From NCBI RefSeq assembly GCF_947495455.1, contig NZ_CANLZC010000015.1, forward strand, positions 1 through 64,000: a stretch of 64,000 bases of DNA, read 5' to 3'. The notes under the pieces were generated by a model, which was not told the origin of the DNA, did no database searches, and saw nothing but the letters and a program-made list of their open reading frames with translations. This DNA is from an uncultured Shewanella sp. Its GTDB lineage: Bacteria; Pseudomonadota; Gammaproteobacteria; Enterobacterales; Shewanellaceae. This document shows, one piece after another, positions 38,498 to 46,275 of this stretch; within the stretch, counting starts at the first letter, position 1; every line of letters starts with the position of its first letter. The position numbers and the translations under genes were made by a program.

Positions 38498-39527
38498 AAG
38501 AATAAACATGAATAAACAAGGGCTAAATGTGCCAGTACAAAGCGAGTTTCATTACCAAGCCTTGACACCGGATCTTATTTTAACGGCTATAGAATCATTA
38601 GGTATTTATCCTGAAACTGGGTTGTTGGCATTGAACAGTTATGAAAATAGAGTGTATCAATTTCGGTGTGATCGTGGTCAGCGTTATGTGGTGAAATTTT
38701 ATCGTCCAGAACGTTGGAGTACTGAGCAAATTCAAGAAGAGCATGACTTTTCAGTGGCTTTAGTGGCAGAAGAAGTACCCATTGCAGCACCTGTTATGAT
38801 TAATAATCAATCCTTGCATGTGTATGATGGGTTTAAATTTGCGTTATATCCTTCTATTGGTGGGCGCTCATTTGAAGTGGATAATCTTGAACAGCTCGAA
38901 ATGGCGGGACGATTTATTGGACGGATCCATCAATATTCATCACAGAAGGTGTTTCAATATAGGGATAGAATGTCACCTCAATTATTGGGAGATGAGTCAT
39001 TAGCTTGGTTAAAAGCTTCTGGTCATGTTCCAGAAACTTTAAGTCAGGCGTATTTTACTGTTGTTGAGCAAGTGCTTGAAAAAGCCCGTGGCCTATGGGA
39101 AAGCGTTGAGGTATCAGAGATACGCTTACATGGAGATTTACATCCAAGTAATATTTTATGGACCCCTAATGACGGCCCAAGTTTTGTGGATCTAGATGAT
39201 GCACGAACGGGGCCTGCCATACAAGATTTGTGGATGTTGCTTTCGGGAGATAGGCCGCAACAATTGATGCAACTTGAAGTGATTTTGGAAGCATATGAAG
39301 AATTTTGTGACTTTGATACACGGCAATTAGCGTTAATCGAACCATTACGTGCGATGCGCATGTTGCATTATAACGCTTGGTTGAGTCGGCGTTGGCTTGA
39401 TCCTGCTTTTCCAATGAATTTCCCTTGGTTTGGGCAGGATAAGTATTGGGAGCAGCAAATTTTAGCGTTTAAAGAACAGCTCGCTGCATTGAACGAGGCG
39501 CCATTGAGTTTAATACCTCAATACTAA
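38490..39527 (+). CDS. srkA: Stress response kinase SrkA (YihE/RdoA)
   Basis: A 345-residue choline-kinase-like protein kinase, in E. coli reported to protect cells from stress-induced death and to act with the Cpx pathway. The nucleotide-binding part has NRVYQFRCDRGQRYVVKFYRPERWS (Lys in VVKFY); the catalytic loop is LHGDLHPSNILW and the metal-binding segment FVDLDDARTGPAIQDLWMLL. Start 38490 overlaps the upstream gene; ATG 38508 (MNKQGLN) is an alternative. As in E. coli, it is directly upstream of dsbA. Confidence 0.92.
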   Translation: MSERINMNKQGLNVPVQSEFHYQALTPDLILTAIESLGIYPETGLLALNSYENRVYQFRCDRGQRYVVKFYRPERWSTEQIQEEHDFSVALVAEEVPIAAPVMINNQSLHVYDGFKFALYPSIGGRSFEVDNLEQLEMAGRFIGRIHQYSSQKVFQYRDRMSPQLLGDESLAWLKASGHVPETLSQAYFTVVEQVLEKARGLWESVEVSEIRLHGDLHPSNILWTPNDGPSFVDLDDARTGPAIQDLWMLLSGDRPQQLMQLEVILEAYEEFCDFDTRQLALIEPLRAMRMLHYNAWLSRRWLDPAFPMNFPWFGQDKYWEQQILAFKEQLAALNEAPLSLIPQY

Positions 39528-39641
39528 AGCCCAGTTGACTCAGTCAGTAATATATTATTACGGTTTTGAAATACAGTGCAAAGCACACTATGATATGCTG
39601 CAATTGAACATTATTTTATTTGAAGTCGACAAGGAATAAGC

Positions 39642-40316
39642 ATGAAAAAAGCATTCATTATTGCAGTGGCATTACTGATGACACCTTTGCTATCAATCGC
39701 TGATACTGCGCCAGTTAAACCTGATGTTTCTAAGCCTGTAGTAACATCAAAATATAAAGAAGGTGTACATTATACTGTGATTAATCAAGGGCCTGCTACA
39801 AGCAAGCCTGAGATTACGGAGTTTTTCTCTTTCTATTGTCCCCATTGTTATACTTTTCAAAAAACGGAAGTACCAAAAATTAAGAAGCGTTTACCCGCAG
39901 GTGTGACGTTTAAACAAGTGCAAGTTGACTTTTTAGGCGGCAAAGGAAAAGGCGGCGTGAACATGGGAGATGTCATGGCTCGTGCTTTTGCGGTTGCTCA
40001 GCTGTTAAAGGTTGAAGATAAAATTGAGCCTGCTATCTTTTCTGCCATTCATGATAAAAGACAACGTTTTACGAGTTTAGATGACGTCAGAGCATTATTT
40101 GTGGCTAATGGGGTCGATGGGGCTGAATTTGATGCGGCTGCTAACTCTTTTATGGTCAATGCGCAAATGGCACAAATGGTTCGCGAAACGAAAGATGCGG
40201 GTATTAATGGTGTGCCGACATTGATCGTTAATGGTAAATATCGTGTCGAAACCGGTGCGATTAAATCTTATGATGACATGCTCAACATTGCTTTTTATCT
40301 TACCACTCTGAAATAA
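39642..40316 (+). CDS. dsbA: Thiol:disulfide interchange protein DsbA (CPHC)
   Basis: DsbA introduces disulfide bonds into exported proteins in the periplasm. The 224-residue precursor has a signal peptide (about 1-20, MKKAFIIAVALLMTPLLSIA), the active site C66-PH-C69 in FYCPHCYTF, an inserted helical domain, and the cis-proline loop GVPTLIVNG. A linker of about 15 residues (PVKPDVSKPVVTSK) precedes the thioredoxin fold. It follows srkA with a 114-base gap and ends at a strong terminator. Confidence 0.95.
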   Translation: MKKAFIIAVALLMTPLLSIADTAPVKPDVSKPVVTSKYKEGVHYTVINQGPATSKPEITEFFSFYCPHCYTFQKTEVPKIKKRLPAGVTFKQVQVDFLGGKGKGGVNMGDVMARAFAVAQLLKVEDKIEPAIFSAIHDKRQRFTSLDDVRALFVANGVDGAEFDAAANSFMVNAQMAQMVRETKDAGINGVPTLIVNGKYRVETGAIKSYDDMLNIAFYLTTLK

Positions 40317-40348
40317 GCACTGTGAGTTAAGCCCTTTTACTCTTTAAA

Positions 40349-40374
40349 AAGAAGCCATTTGGCTTCTTTTTTTA
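40349..40374 (+). terminator. Terminator after dsbA
   Basis: AAGAAGCC / GGCTTCTT stem with loop ATTT and a following run of T. Confidence 0.85.
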
Positions 40375-40524
40375 TCTATTTGTCTAACAGCTTAATGTGA
40401 ATCAATCTTTTATATTGTTACCTTATTTTATTGAAAACTAAATGAATTAGAAAATATTGTTTGATGATAGTGATCGTTAAGCAATGTCTGGTTCTTAGTT
40501 ATACGAGTATTTTGGAAGCATATA

Positions 40525-41133
40525 ATGAAGAAGATTTTTTGGTTTATGGTGACTTTGTTATCCATGACGTTGAATGTGTTAGCAACAGAGTATAAAGAAG
40601 GTGTGCATTATACGGTTATTCGTGAACAGCCATCTTTAACGCCCGAAATTACCAGTTTTTTTTCATTTTATTGCGGGCATTGTTATCAATTTTCTCAGAT
40701 GGAAGTGCCAAAAATGAAAGCTCAGCTTCCTCAGGGGGTGAGCTTTAAGCAAGTACAAGTTGCCGCTGTGGGAGGGGCAATGGGGGAAGAAATGACTAAA
40801 GCCTTTGCCATTGCGCAATTATTGAATGTGGAAGACGTTATTGAAGGGGCGTTATTTCGTGCTGTGCATGAGCAGAAGGTACGTTTTACTCAATTAGATG
40901 ATATTAAAAAAGTCTTTGTTGACAATGGCGTTGATAGTGCTGATTTTGATGCCGCTGCAGCATCTTTTATGGTCAGTAGTAAAGTCGCTCAAATGAAACA
41001 AGCGGTAACAGAGGCAGGTATTGTAGGCGTGCCGACGTTAATTGTTAATGGCAAGTATCGCATCGAAACTGGAGCTATTAAATCTTATGATGAAATGAGG
41101 CAAATAGCCTATTATTTAACAGGGTTGAAGTAG
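40525..41133 (+). CDS. Second DsbA-like thiol:disulfide oxidoreductase (CGHC)
   Basis: A tandem paralogue of the preceding DsbA, 202 residues, with its own signal peptide (MKKIFWFMVTLLSMTLNVLA). The YKEGVHYTVI start, the VSFKQVQV, AKAFAIAQLLNVED-type and GVPTLIVNGKYRIETGAIKSYD blocks are shared almost word for word with the first copy, showing duplication. The active site is C50-GH-C53 rather than CPHC, the dipeptide of eukaryotic PDI, which should change its redox potential. A terminator separates it from dsbA, so it is expressed independently. Confidence 0.9.
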   Translation: MKKIFWFMVTLLSMTLNVLATEYKEGVHYTVIREQPSLTPEITSFFSFYCGHCYQFSQMEVPKMKAQLPQGVSFKQVQVAAVGGAMGEEMTKAFAIAQLLNVEDVIEGALFRAVHEQKVRFTQLDDIKKVFVDNGVDSADFDAAAASFMVSSKVAQMKQAVTEAGIVGVPTLIVNGKYRIETGAIKSYDEMRQIAYYLTGLK

Positions 41134-41148
41134 GGCCTAAAAGAAAAA

Positions 41149-41180
41149 AGCCGTACTTCATTTTTGTGAGAAGTACGGCT
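41149..41180 (-). terminator. Hairpin after the second dsbA, with T run on the minus strand
   Basis: AGCCGTACTTC / GAAGTACGGCT is a perfect 11-bp stem. The A-rich stretch 41140-41149 gives TTTTTTCTTTT on the minus strand, so the signal reads best as a terminator for minus-strand transcription. It could also stop the dsbA paralogue transcript on the plus strand. The remaining 280 bases up to 41467 are AT-rich with no recognised gene. Confidence 0.65.
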
Positions 41181-41467
41181 ATAAGCGTTATTCGCTCAAT
41201 ATTACCCTGAGTAACTCATGAAATTTAACAGAGAGTCATTTTTTTGGCAAGCGCCATTTTCTTATTTATGCGAACTATTTATCTGATTGGTAAGGTTAAA
41301 TTGATTTTTTATGCTGTAAACATGATTAAATTTAGTTTTTGTTTGTAAAAAGTGCAACTCACCTTCTATTGTTAGTGTCGAAGAATAAGAAAGACGTTAA
41401 GTGATATTCAACATGTATTTTGCGTTTTTGAAATGTGTTAATTTTAAATCATTATAGGAGGCGTTTT

Positions 41468-41680
41468 ATGAGGGTATTTCCCGTTTATGCACCAAAATTG
41501 ATTGTTAAACACGTGCGGATTTTTTTGAAAGGATCCATTTGGATCAGAGGATTAGGAAGATTAGAGTTTGCAAAGGGGAAAGTGTTATTACCAAAGAAAA
41601 GCCTGCCAAGTGTTCAGCAGGCTATTAATGAACTCAATGAGCTAATTGAGTTGCAAAACCTTGAAGCACAAGCAAGCTAA
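41468..41680 (+). CDS. Conserved small basic protein of unknown function
   Basis: A 70-residue product (MRVFPVYAPKLIVKHVRIFL...) with a very good ribosome-binding site, TAGGAGG, seven bases upstream of ATG 41468. The N-terminal 40 residues are basic and beta-strand-like (KHVRIFLKGSIWIRGLGRLEFAKGKVLLPKKS), the rest a helix with an acidic face (QQAINELNELIELQNLEAQ). It ends 3 bases from the 3' end of zapB on the other strand. I believe similar proteins exist in Shewanella, but no function is known to me. Confidence 0.7.
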   Translation: MRVFPVYAPKLIVKHVRIFLKGSIWIRGLGRLEFAKGKVLLPKKSLPSVQQAINELNELIELQNLEAQAS

Positions 41681-41683
41681 TAA

Positions 41684-41887
41684 TTAGCTAACCTCTTCAT
41701 TGAGTAAACCAACTAATCCGGTCACTTTCTCATTCCAAGAAGTGAGCTCTTGTTGCAAATGTTGGTTTTTCTCTATTAATGACTTACTTGATTGTCTTTC
41801 TTCTTCAAGCTCCATTTTCAATAATTCAATGGTTTCAAGGGCAGTTTGGATTTTAGTTTCTAGTTTTGATAATAATTCAAGGCTCAT
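41684..41887 (-). CDS. zapB: Cell division protein ZapB
   Basis: ZapB is a small coiled-coil protein that promotes FtsZ ring assembly near mid-cell. The 67-residue product begins [20 protein letters not shown], matching the E. coli N-terminus ([20 protein letters not shown]), and is a single long coiled coil ([20 protein letters not shown]) ending in a [12 protein letters not shown] block like the E. coli WQERLQALLGRM. ATG 41887 follows GGAACTCC. A longer frame to 41965 is rejected. It is slightly shorter than E. coli ZapB. Confidence 0.9.
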   Translation of the reverse strand: MSLELLSKLETKIQTALETIELLKMELEEERQSSKSLIEKNQHLQQELTSWNEKVTGLVGLLNEEVS

Positions 41888-42001
41888 GGGAGTTCCTTTT
41901 GTGTCAAGATTACAAATACTGATTCTAGCAGTGAGACAGGCGTAGTGAATAGCCAATTCTTTCAAGTGATGAAAAAAAGTTCAATAAAGGGTTTTTATGC
42001 C

Positions 42002-42027
42002 AAAAAAAACCCCTTTTAAGGGGCTTT
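42002..42027 (-). terminator. Terminator after the small outer-membrane barrel gene
   Basis: On the minus strand GCCCCTTAAAAGGGGT forms a hairpin followed by a run of eight T. Confidence 0.85.
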
Positions 42028-42043
42028 GTCATGATGGTTCTTT

Positions 42044-42574
42044 TTAGAAGCGATAATCTACGCCGAGATAGACTTGTTGTGAATTATCAAAAGAGAAAGC
42101 GCCTTCAGAGTAATCTTGTTTTAAGTAGCGGTAACCGACTTCGGTACTTAATTTGGAATCGAGTTTATATTGTAAACCTGTTTGACCACCCCATACGAAT
42201 CGATTTACTGAATTGAGATAAGGTGTATCAGGACTGATGTGGTTCACACCTGCTGTTGCGCCGACAAACCAGTTTAATTTTTGATCGCTAGAAACGGGAA
42301 TAAGAAAATCGTAAGAGACAAGTCCCATTTGCTGCTTTGCAAAATCATCATCATTAAAAGAATAAGTCAAATATAGACGTGCTTCTTCGTTGATGTAAGT
42401 ACCTGCACGTAATTGATGGGTTGGATCATTTACATTTTTTGAATAACCACCACCGACGTCATAATTATTTTGTTGGTTACCGTAAGCGGCACCGACGAAA
42501 TTATTGGCTGCCATGGCTGGAATAGAAAGCGTTGCTGCAACTACAGATGCTAAAACAAGATATTTTGTTTTCAT
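42044..42574 (-). CDS. Small outer-membrane beta-barrel protein
   Basis: The 176-residue product has a clear signal peptide ending IPAMA-ANNF and alternating hydrophobic strands typical of an eight-stranded OmpX/OmpA-like barrel (HQLRAGTYINEEARLYLTYSF, WFVGATAGVNHI, LSTEVGYRYLKQDYS), closing with VYLGVDYRF, a terminal Phe. ATG 42574 follows GGAG by six bases; the ATG just before it is too close. Function unknown; it might be a surface or stability protein. It is monocistronic with a good terminator. Upstream 42575-42904 holds no other recognised gene. Confidence 0.8.
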   Translation of the reverse strand: MKTKYLVLASVVAATLSIPAMAANNFVGAAYGNQQNNYDVGGGYSKNVNDPTHQLRAGTYINEEARLYLTYSFNDDDFAKQQMGLVSYDFLIPVSSDQKLNWFVGATAGVNHISPDTPYLNSVNRFVWGGQTGLQYKLDSKLSTEVGYRYLKQDYSEGAFSFDNSQQVYLGVDYRF

Positions 42575-42904
42575 CATTGACTCCGCGATATTATTAGACC
42601 TTTTTTCTCGCAACATCATAGGAGAGAGCAGCTGAATAATGACTGAATATTTTACTCATTGAATTTTAATGTTTTTTAGCTATGTTAATCAGTTGGGTTT
42701 TAAATGTATGGCCATGTTAATCCATTGCTTGGTATGGTTTATTCTTTGTGATATGAATATAGAATGATGTGAGGTAGTTAACGATCTTATTTACCTGATA
42801 TTTTTCTTATTTAAGTTACAAAAGAAACGACAGAGTAATGCTTTCTGCTTGACTTTCGGCGTGAGGCTACATAGTCTGCGTTACATTGATTAAGGTGGTA
42901 TTTC

Positions 42905-44011
42905 ATGCAAATAAGTTACAATTTAAAGTCAAACAGTGAGCGTCGACAAACCGCTTTTGAACCTAAAGATAATGTTGGTTTTGGTGAGCTAAGAACTGAT
43001 CATATGTTTTTAATGGATTTTAGGGATGGGCAATGGATTAATCCTCGAATTGTGCCCTATGCGCCTTTTGAAGTCGCTCCTGGCGCGATAGCACTCCATT
43101 ATGGTCAGTCAGTGTTTGAGGGAGCCAAAGCATTTCGTCATAAAGATGGTGAAATTTACACTTTTAGGTTGGATAAGAATGCTGAGCGTTTAAATCGTTC
43201 AGCGGATATTCTGTGTATGCAAGGTGTGCCAGAGGCAATGCAACGAGCAGGCATTGAGGCATTGATTGATATCGACAGATTATGGTTTCCAATGCAAGAT
43301 GATGCTTGTTTATATATACGCCCATTTATTTTTGCAACAGAAGATCGTTTGTCCGTTTCTCCTAGTGAGCAATATACGTTTTGTGTGATTTTAAGCCCGA
43401 GTGGCCCTTATTACAAAGCAGGCTTTAATCAAGCGATCCGTTTGTTGATCAGTGAGCGTTTTCATCGTGCGGTATCTGGGGGGACTGGCGCATCAAAAGC
43501 ATCGGGTAATTATGCTGCTTCTTTAAAAGCGGGGAAAGTCGCGGCTGAATATGGTGCGGCTCAAGTGTTATATTTAGATGCAACTAACCAACAAATAGAA
43601 GAAGTGGGGGCGATGAATCACTTCCACATATTAAAAGATGGTACTGTGATCATTCCTACTTTTACTGATACGATTTTAAAATCCATTACGTCAGAATCTA
43701 TTTTAGAGTTAGGCCGCTTACTTGGTTGTGAAGTTAGGCAAGAAACAGTCATGCTGGAGAAATTTATTCAAGACATCGAATCTGGAGAAATTATCGAAGC
43801 GGGCGGTTTTGGCACTGCAGCGGTAGTGGCGCCTGTTGGCTCCTATATTTTTGAAGATAGGCGAGTATTGACCGTTGGTGATGGTAGTGTCGGAGAACAT
43901 ACCAAGCGAATTTATAAGGTTTTGACTGATATTCAAAAAGGGTATATTCAAGGCCCAAAAGATTGGCTTGTTAAAGTGGCAAGAAAAGAAAACAGTGCTT
44001 GTGCTGCATGA
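42905..44011 (+). CDS. ilvE: Branched-chain amino acid aminotransferase
   Basis: This PLP enzyme performs the last step of Val, Leu and Ile synthesis with glutamate as donor. The 368-residue protein is of the longer eukaryote-like BCAT type: VPYAPFEVAPGAIALHYGQSVFEGAKAFRHKDGEIYTFR in the small domain, the PLP-lysine region GGTGASKASGNYAASL, and IEEVGAMNHFHIL and IIEAGGFGTAAVVAPVG in the large domain. It lies far from the other ilv genes in this window (ilvY-ilvC at the right end). A terminator follows. Confidence 0.94.
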   Translation: MQISYNLKSNSERRQTAFEPKDNVGFGELRTDHMFLMDFRDGQWINPRIVPYAPFEVAPGAIALHYGQSVFEGAKAFRHKDGEIYTFRLDKNAERLNRSADILCMQGVPEAMQRAGIEALIDIDRLWFPMQDDACLYIRPFIFATEDRLSVSPSEQYTFCVILSPSGPYYKAGFNQAIRLLISERFHRAVSGGTGASKASGNYAASLKAGKVAAEYGAAQVLYLDATNQQIEEVGAMNHFHILKDGTVIIPTFTDTILKSITSESILELGRLLGCEVRQETVMLEKFIQDIESGEIIEAGGFGTAAVVAPVGSYIFEDRRVLTVGDGSVGEHTKRIYKVLTDIQKGYIQGPKDWLVKVARKENSACAA

Positions 44012-44023
44012 ATTAGCTGGAAT

Positions 44024-44051
44024 CAAAAGCCTTCAGTGATGAAGGCTTTGT
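44024..44051 (+). terminator. Terminator after ilvE
   Basis: AAAGCCTTC / GAAGGCTTT stem with a 6-base loop, followed by GTT. The T run is short. The next 190 bases (to 44244) hold no recognised gene. Confidence 0.6.
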
Positions 44052-44244
44052 TAGGCTCACTTTGTGCGGGTTTAAAAATACGTTATGCTGCGTTGTCTGT
44101 TTTCGATATAGAATAATTATTAGCGTCAAACAGACGCGACCGCCATGGATGGTGGGACTGTCTGTTAATGCAGGAGCAATTAAAGACCTTACCTACCGCA
44201 TTTTTAATTCCCGCTGAATGATCACTTATTTACTTAGATTGGTA

Positions 44245-45198
44245 TTAAATAGACTTTTTTTGATCTTCGATTGCTTTATCATTGCTTGCTGACAGCCTTT
44301 GATGTGCATCGATTAATTGGTGTAATGTTTCATCTTTTTCTTTCCAAATTTCATTGAGCCAGCGTTGAAACTCTACACGGTACCGAGGGTCTGAAAAGTA
44401 TCGTTTATCGTCTACTTGCGGTACAGGTAAAACACGAATGCGAATGGTGATTTTTTTTACTCGACCATGCATGACTTCAACTAAGGCGTTTTTATTGATC
44501 GCTTCTGGATACAAAAGTGTGATATCGAGTACATTGGTAAACTGCTCTCCCATTGCACTCAGAGTAAAGGCTATTCCGCCAGCTTTAGGTTTTAATAAAT
44601 GTCGATAAGGTGAATTTTGACGGGCTTTTTTTTGTTCAGTAAATCGTGAGCCTTCAACATAATTCATGATAGAGGTGGGTATATGGCGAAACTTTTTGCA
44701 AGCTCGCCGTGTTGCTTCCAGATCTTTTCCTTTAAGCTTTGAATTTTTCTTTAGTTTGCGTGGACTGGAGCGATTCATAAATGGCATGTCTAAAGCCCAG
44801 CAACCTATTCCTAGTAATGGAACAAATAATAGTTCTTTTTTAAGGAAAAATTTAAGCATAGGGATGTGATTACGCAATATGTAAGTTTGAACCGCAATGT
44901 CAAATCCGCTTAAATGGTTACTAATTAATAAATACCAAGCGTTTTTATCTAAACTTTCTAACCCTTCAATATCCCACTCAATATCAGCAAGTAGAAATAA
45001 AGTGCCCCCATTGCATGTGGCCCAAGCCCACATAAATCGATTCATTATTTTCGAGATAAAAATACGTCCAGAATTAAATGGCATAATCAGCTTAATGAGT
45101 CCTCCTATGAGAATAAGGCTGCTCCAAATGGTTGTATTAATAATTAATAATACAGCACTTATTAAATATAGAAGTGGGCCGGGTAAAAAGTTAAGCAT
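44245..45198 (-). CDS. PlsC-type acyltransferase, YihG-like (copy 2)
   Basis: A 317-residue inner-membrane acyltransferase with two N-terminal helices. The catalytic HX4D motif is in SNHLSGFDIAVQ, and the second conserved block is MNYVEGSRFTEQK. YihG-type enzymes acylate lysophosphatidic acid and influence the fatty-acid composition of phospholipids. It lies 3 bases downstream of a paralogue (45202-46110) with the same layout, including MLKFFLKKELLFVPLLG and KLKGKDLEATRRACKKF, so the pair arose by tandem duplication. In E. coli yihG is also close to dsbA. Confidence 0.87.
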   Translation of the reverse strand: MLNFLPGPLLYLISAVLLIINTTIWSSLILIGGLIKLIMPFNSGRIFISKIMNRFMWAWATCNGGTLFLLADIEWDIEGLESLDKNAWYLLISNHLSGFDIAVQTYILRNHIPMLKFFLKKELLFVPLLGIGCWALDMPFMNRSSPRKLKKNSKLKGKDLEATRRACKKFRHIPTSIMNYVEGSRFTEQKKARQNSPYRHLLKPKAGGIAFTLSAMGEQFTNVLDITLLYPEAINKNALVEVMHGRVKKITIRIRVLPVPQVDDKRYFSDPRYRVEFQRWLNEIWKEKDETLHQLIDAHQRLSASNDKAIEDQKKSI

Positions 45199-45201
45199 TG
45201 A

Positions 45202-46110
45202 TTATCTCACCTCTTTATTTGAAGTCTCTTGTTGGGACATGATGGTTAATTGTTCATCTTTTCTTTTCCAGATCTTATTCAGTTCCGCTTGAAAATCAAT
45301 CTTAAATTGACGATCTTTGCTATAATCGCCACGCATTTTACTGTCAATGTCAGTGACTTTGATATGCACGTTGACTTGTTTGACTTTACCTGAGATATAT
45401 TCCCAATATGTTGGACTGCCTTCAGGATAGTGAATAGTGACGTCGACTAATTTGTGGATTTGTTCTCCCATCGCTGCAAGAGCGAAAGCCAAGCCGCCCG
45501 CTTTTGGTTTGAGCAAATGGGTAAAAGGTGATGCTTGTTTGGTGTGTTTATTTTTATTAAAACGCGTTCCTTCGACAAAATTCATGACACTAACAGGTTT
45601 TGTTTTAAATTTAGAACAAGCTTTTTTTGTTATTTCAATATCTTTACCCTTCAACTTTGGATTTTTCTTTAATTGAGACGGGCTATAGCGCTTCATAAAA
45701 GGAAAATCCAGTGCCCACCATGCCAACCCTAGTACTGGAACAAAAATGAGTTCTTGCTTTAAAAAGAATTTTAAAAAAGGAATACGATGGTTCAATATAC
45801 GTTGCAAAATTAGAATATCGACCCAAGACTGGTGATTTGCGATGACCATATACCATTCTTTCTTGCTAAGAGTTTGTTCACATTCAAGATTAATTTTCAC
45901 TGGGTGGAATATTTTCTCTATGATGCCGTTGAAGCTTATCCAAGAGCTGGCTGAAAAGTCGATGAGATAAGTGCATGCTGTGCGTATGACCTTGATAGGA
46001 ATGAGTTTGAACAAACTTATGATGAGAATGGGTACGATCCAGAAAAGTGTATTTAGTGTATATAACGAAAAGGCCAAACAGCCTGTGATCCCTGATACGA
46101 ACGAACCCAT
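45202..46110 (-). CDS. PlsC-type acyltransferase, YihG-like (copy 1)
   Basis: A 302-residue paralogue of the neighbouring acyltransferase. HX4D is in ANHQSWVDILIL, closer to the canonical YihG/PlsC form than the downstream copy (HLSGFD), and the glycerol-phosphate block is MNFVEGTRFNKNK. Two hydrophobic segments at the N-terminus (12-38) anchor it. It is the first gene of the two-gene unit. The two copies may differ in acyl preference, which would suit a cold- or pressure-adapted marine organism; this is inference. Confidence 0.88.
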   Translation of the reverse strand: MGSFVSGITGCLAFSLYTLNTLFWIVPILIISLFKLIPIKVIRTACTYLIDFSASSWISFNGIIEKIFHPVKINLECEQTLSKKEWYMVIANHQSWVDILILQRILNHRIPFLKFFLKQELIFVPVLGLAWWALDFPFMKRYSPSQLKKNPKLKGKDIEITKKACSKFKTKPVSVMNFVEGTRFNKNKHTKQASPFTHLLKPKAGGLAFALAAMGEQIHKLVDVTIHYPEGSPTYWEYISGKVKQVNVHIKVTDIDSKMRGDYSKDRQFKIDFQAELNKIWKRKDEQLTIMSQQETSNKEVR

Positions 46111-46275
46111 TTAATATTGCCTCGATAAAAATTGGAGACCTATGGTACTCGTAGTCGCTTCTAGGCTCAATCATGAAATGTAAATCTGTTCAAATATTAA
46201 GCTTTGATGAAATATTTGCTTGGTTATTGGACATTGTCTTTTAATTTATTTTTCACTCTATCAATAATGAATGGT

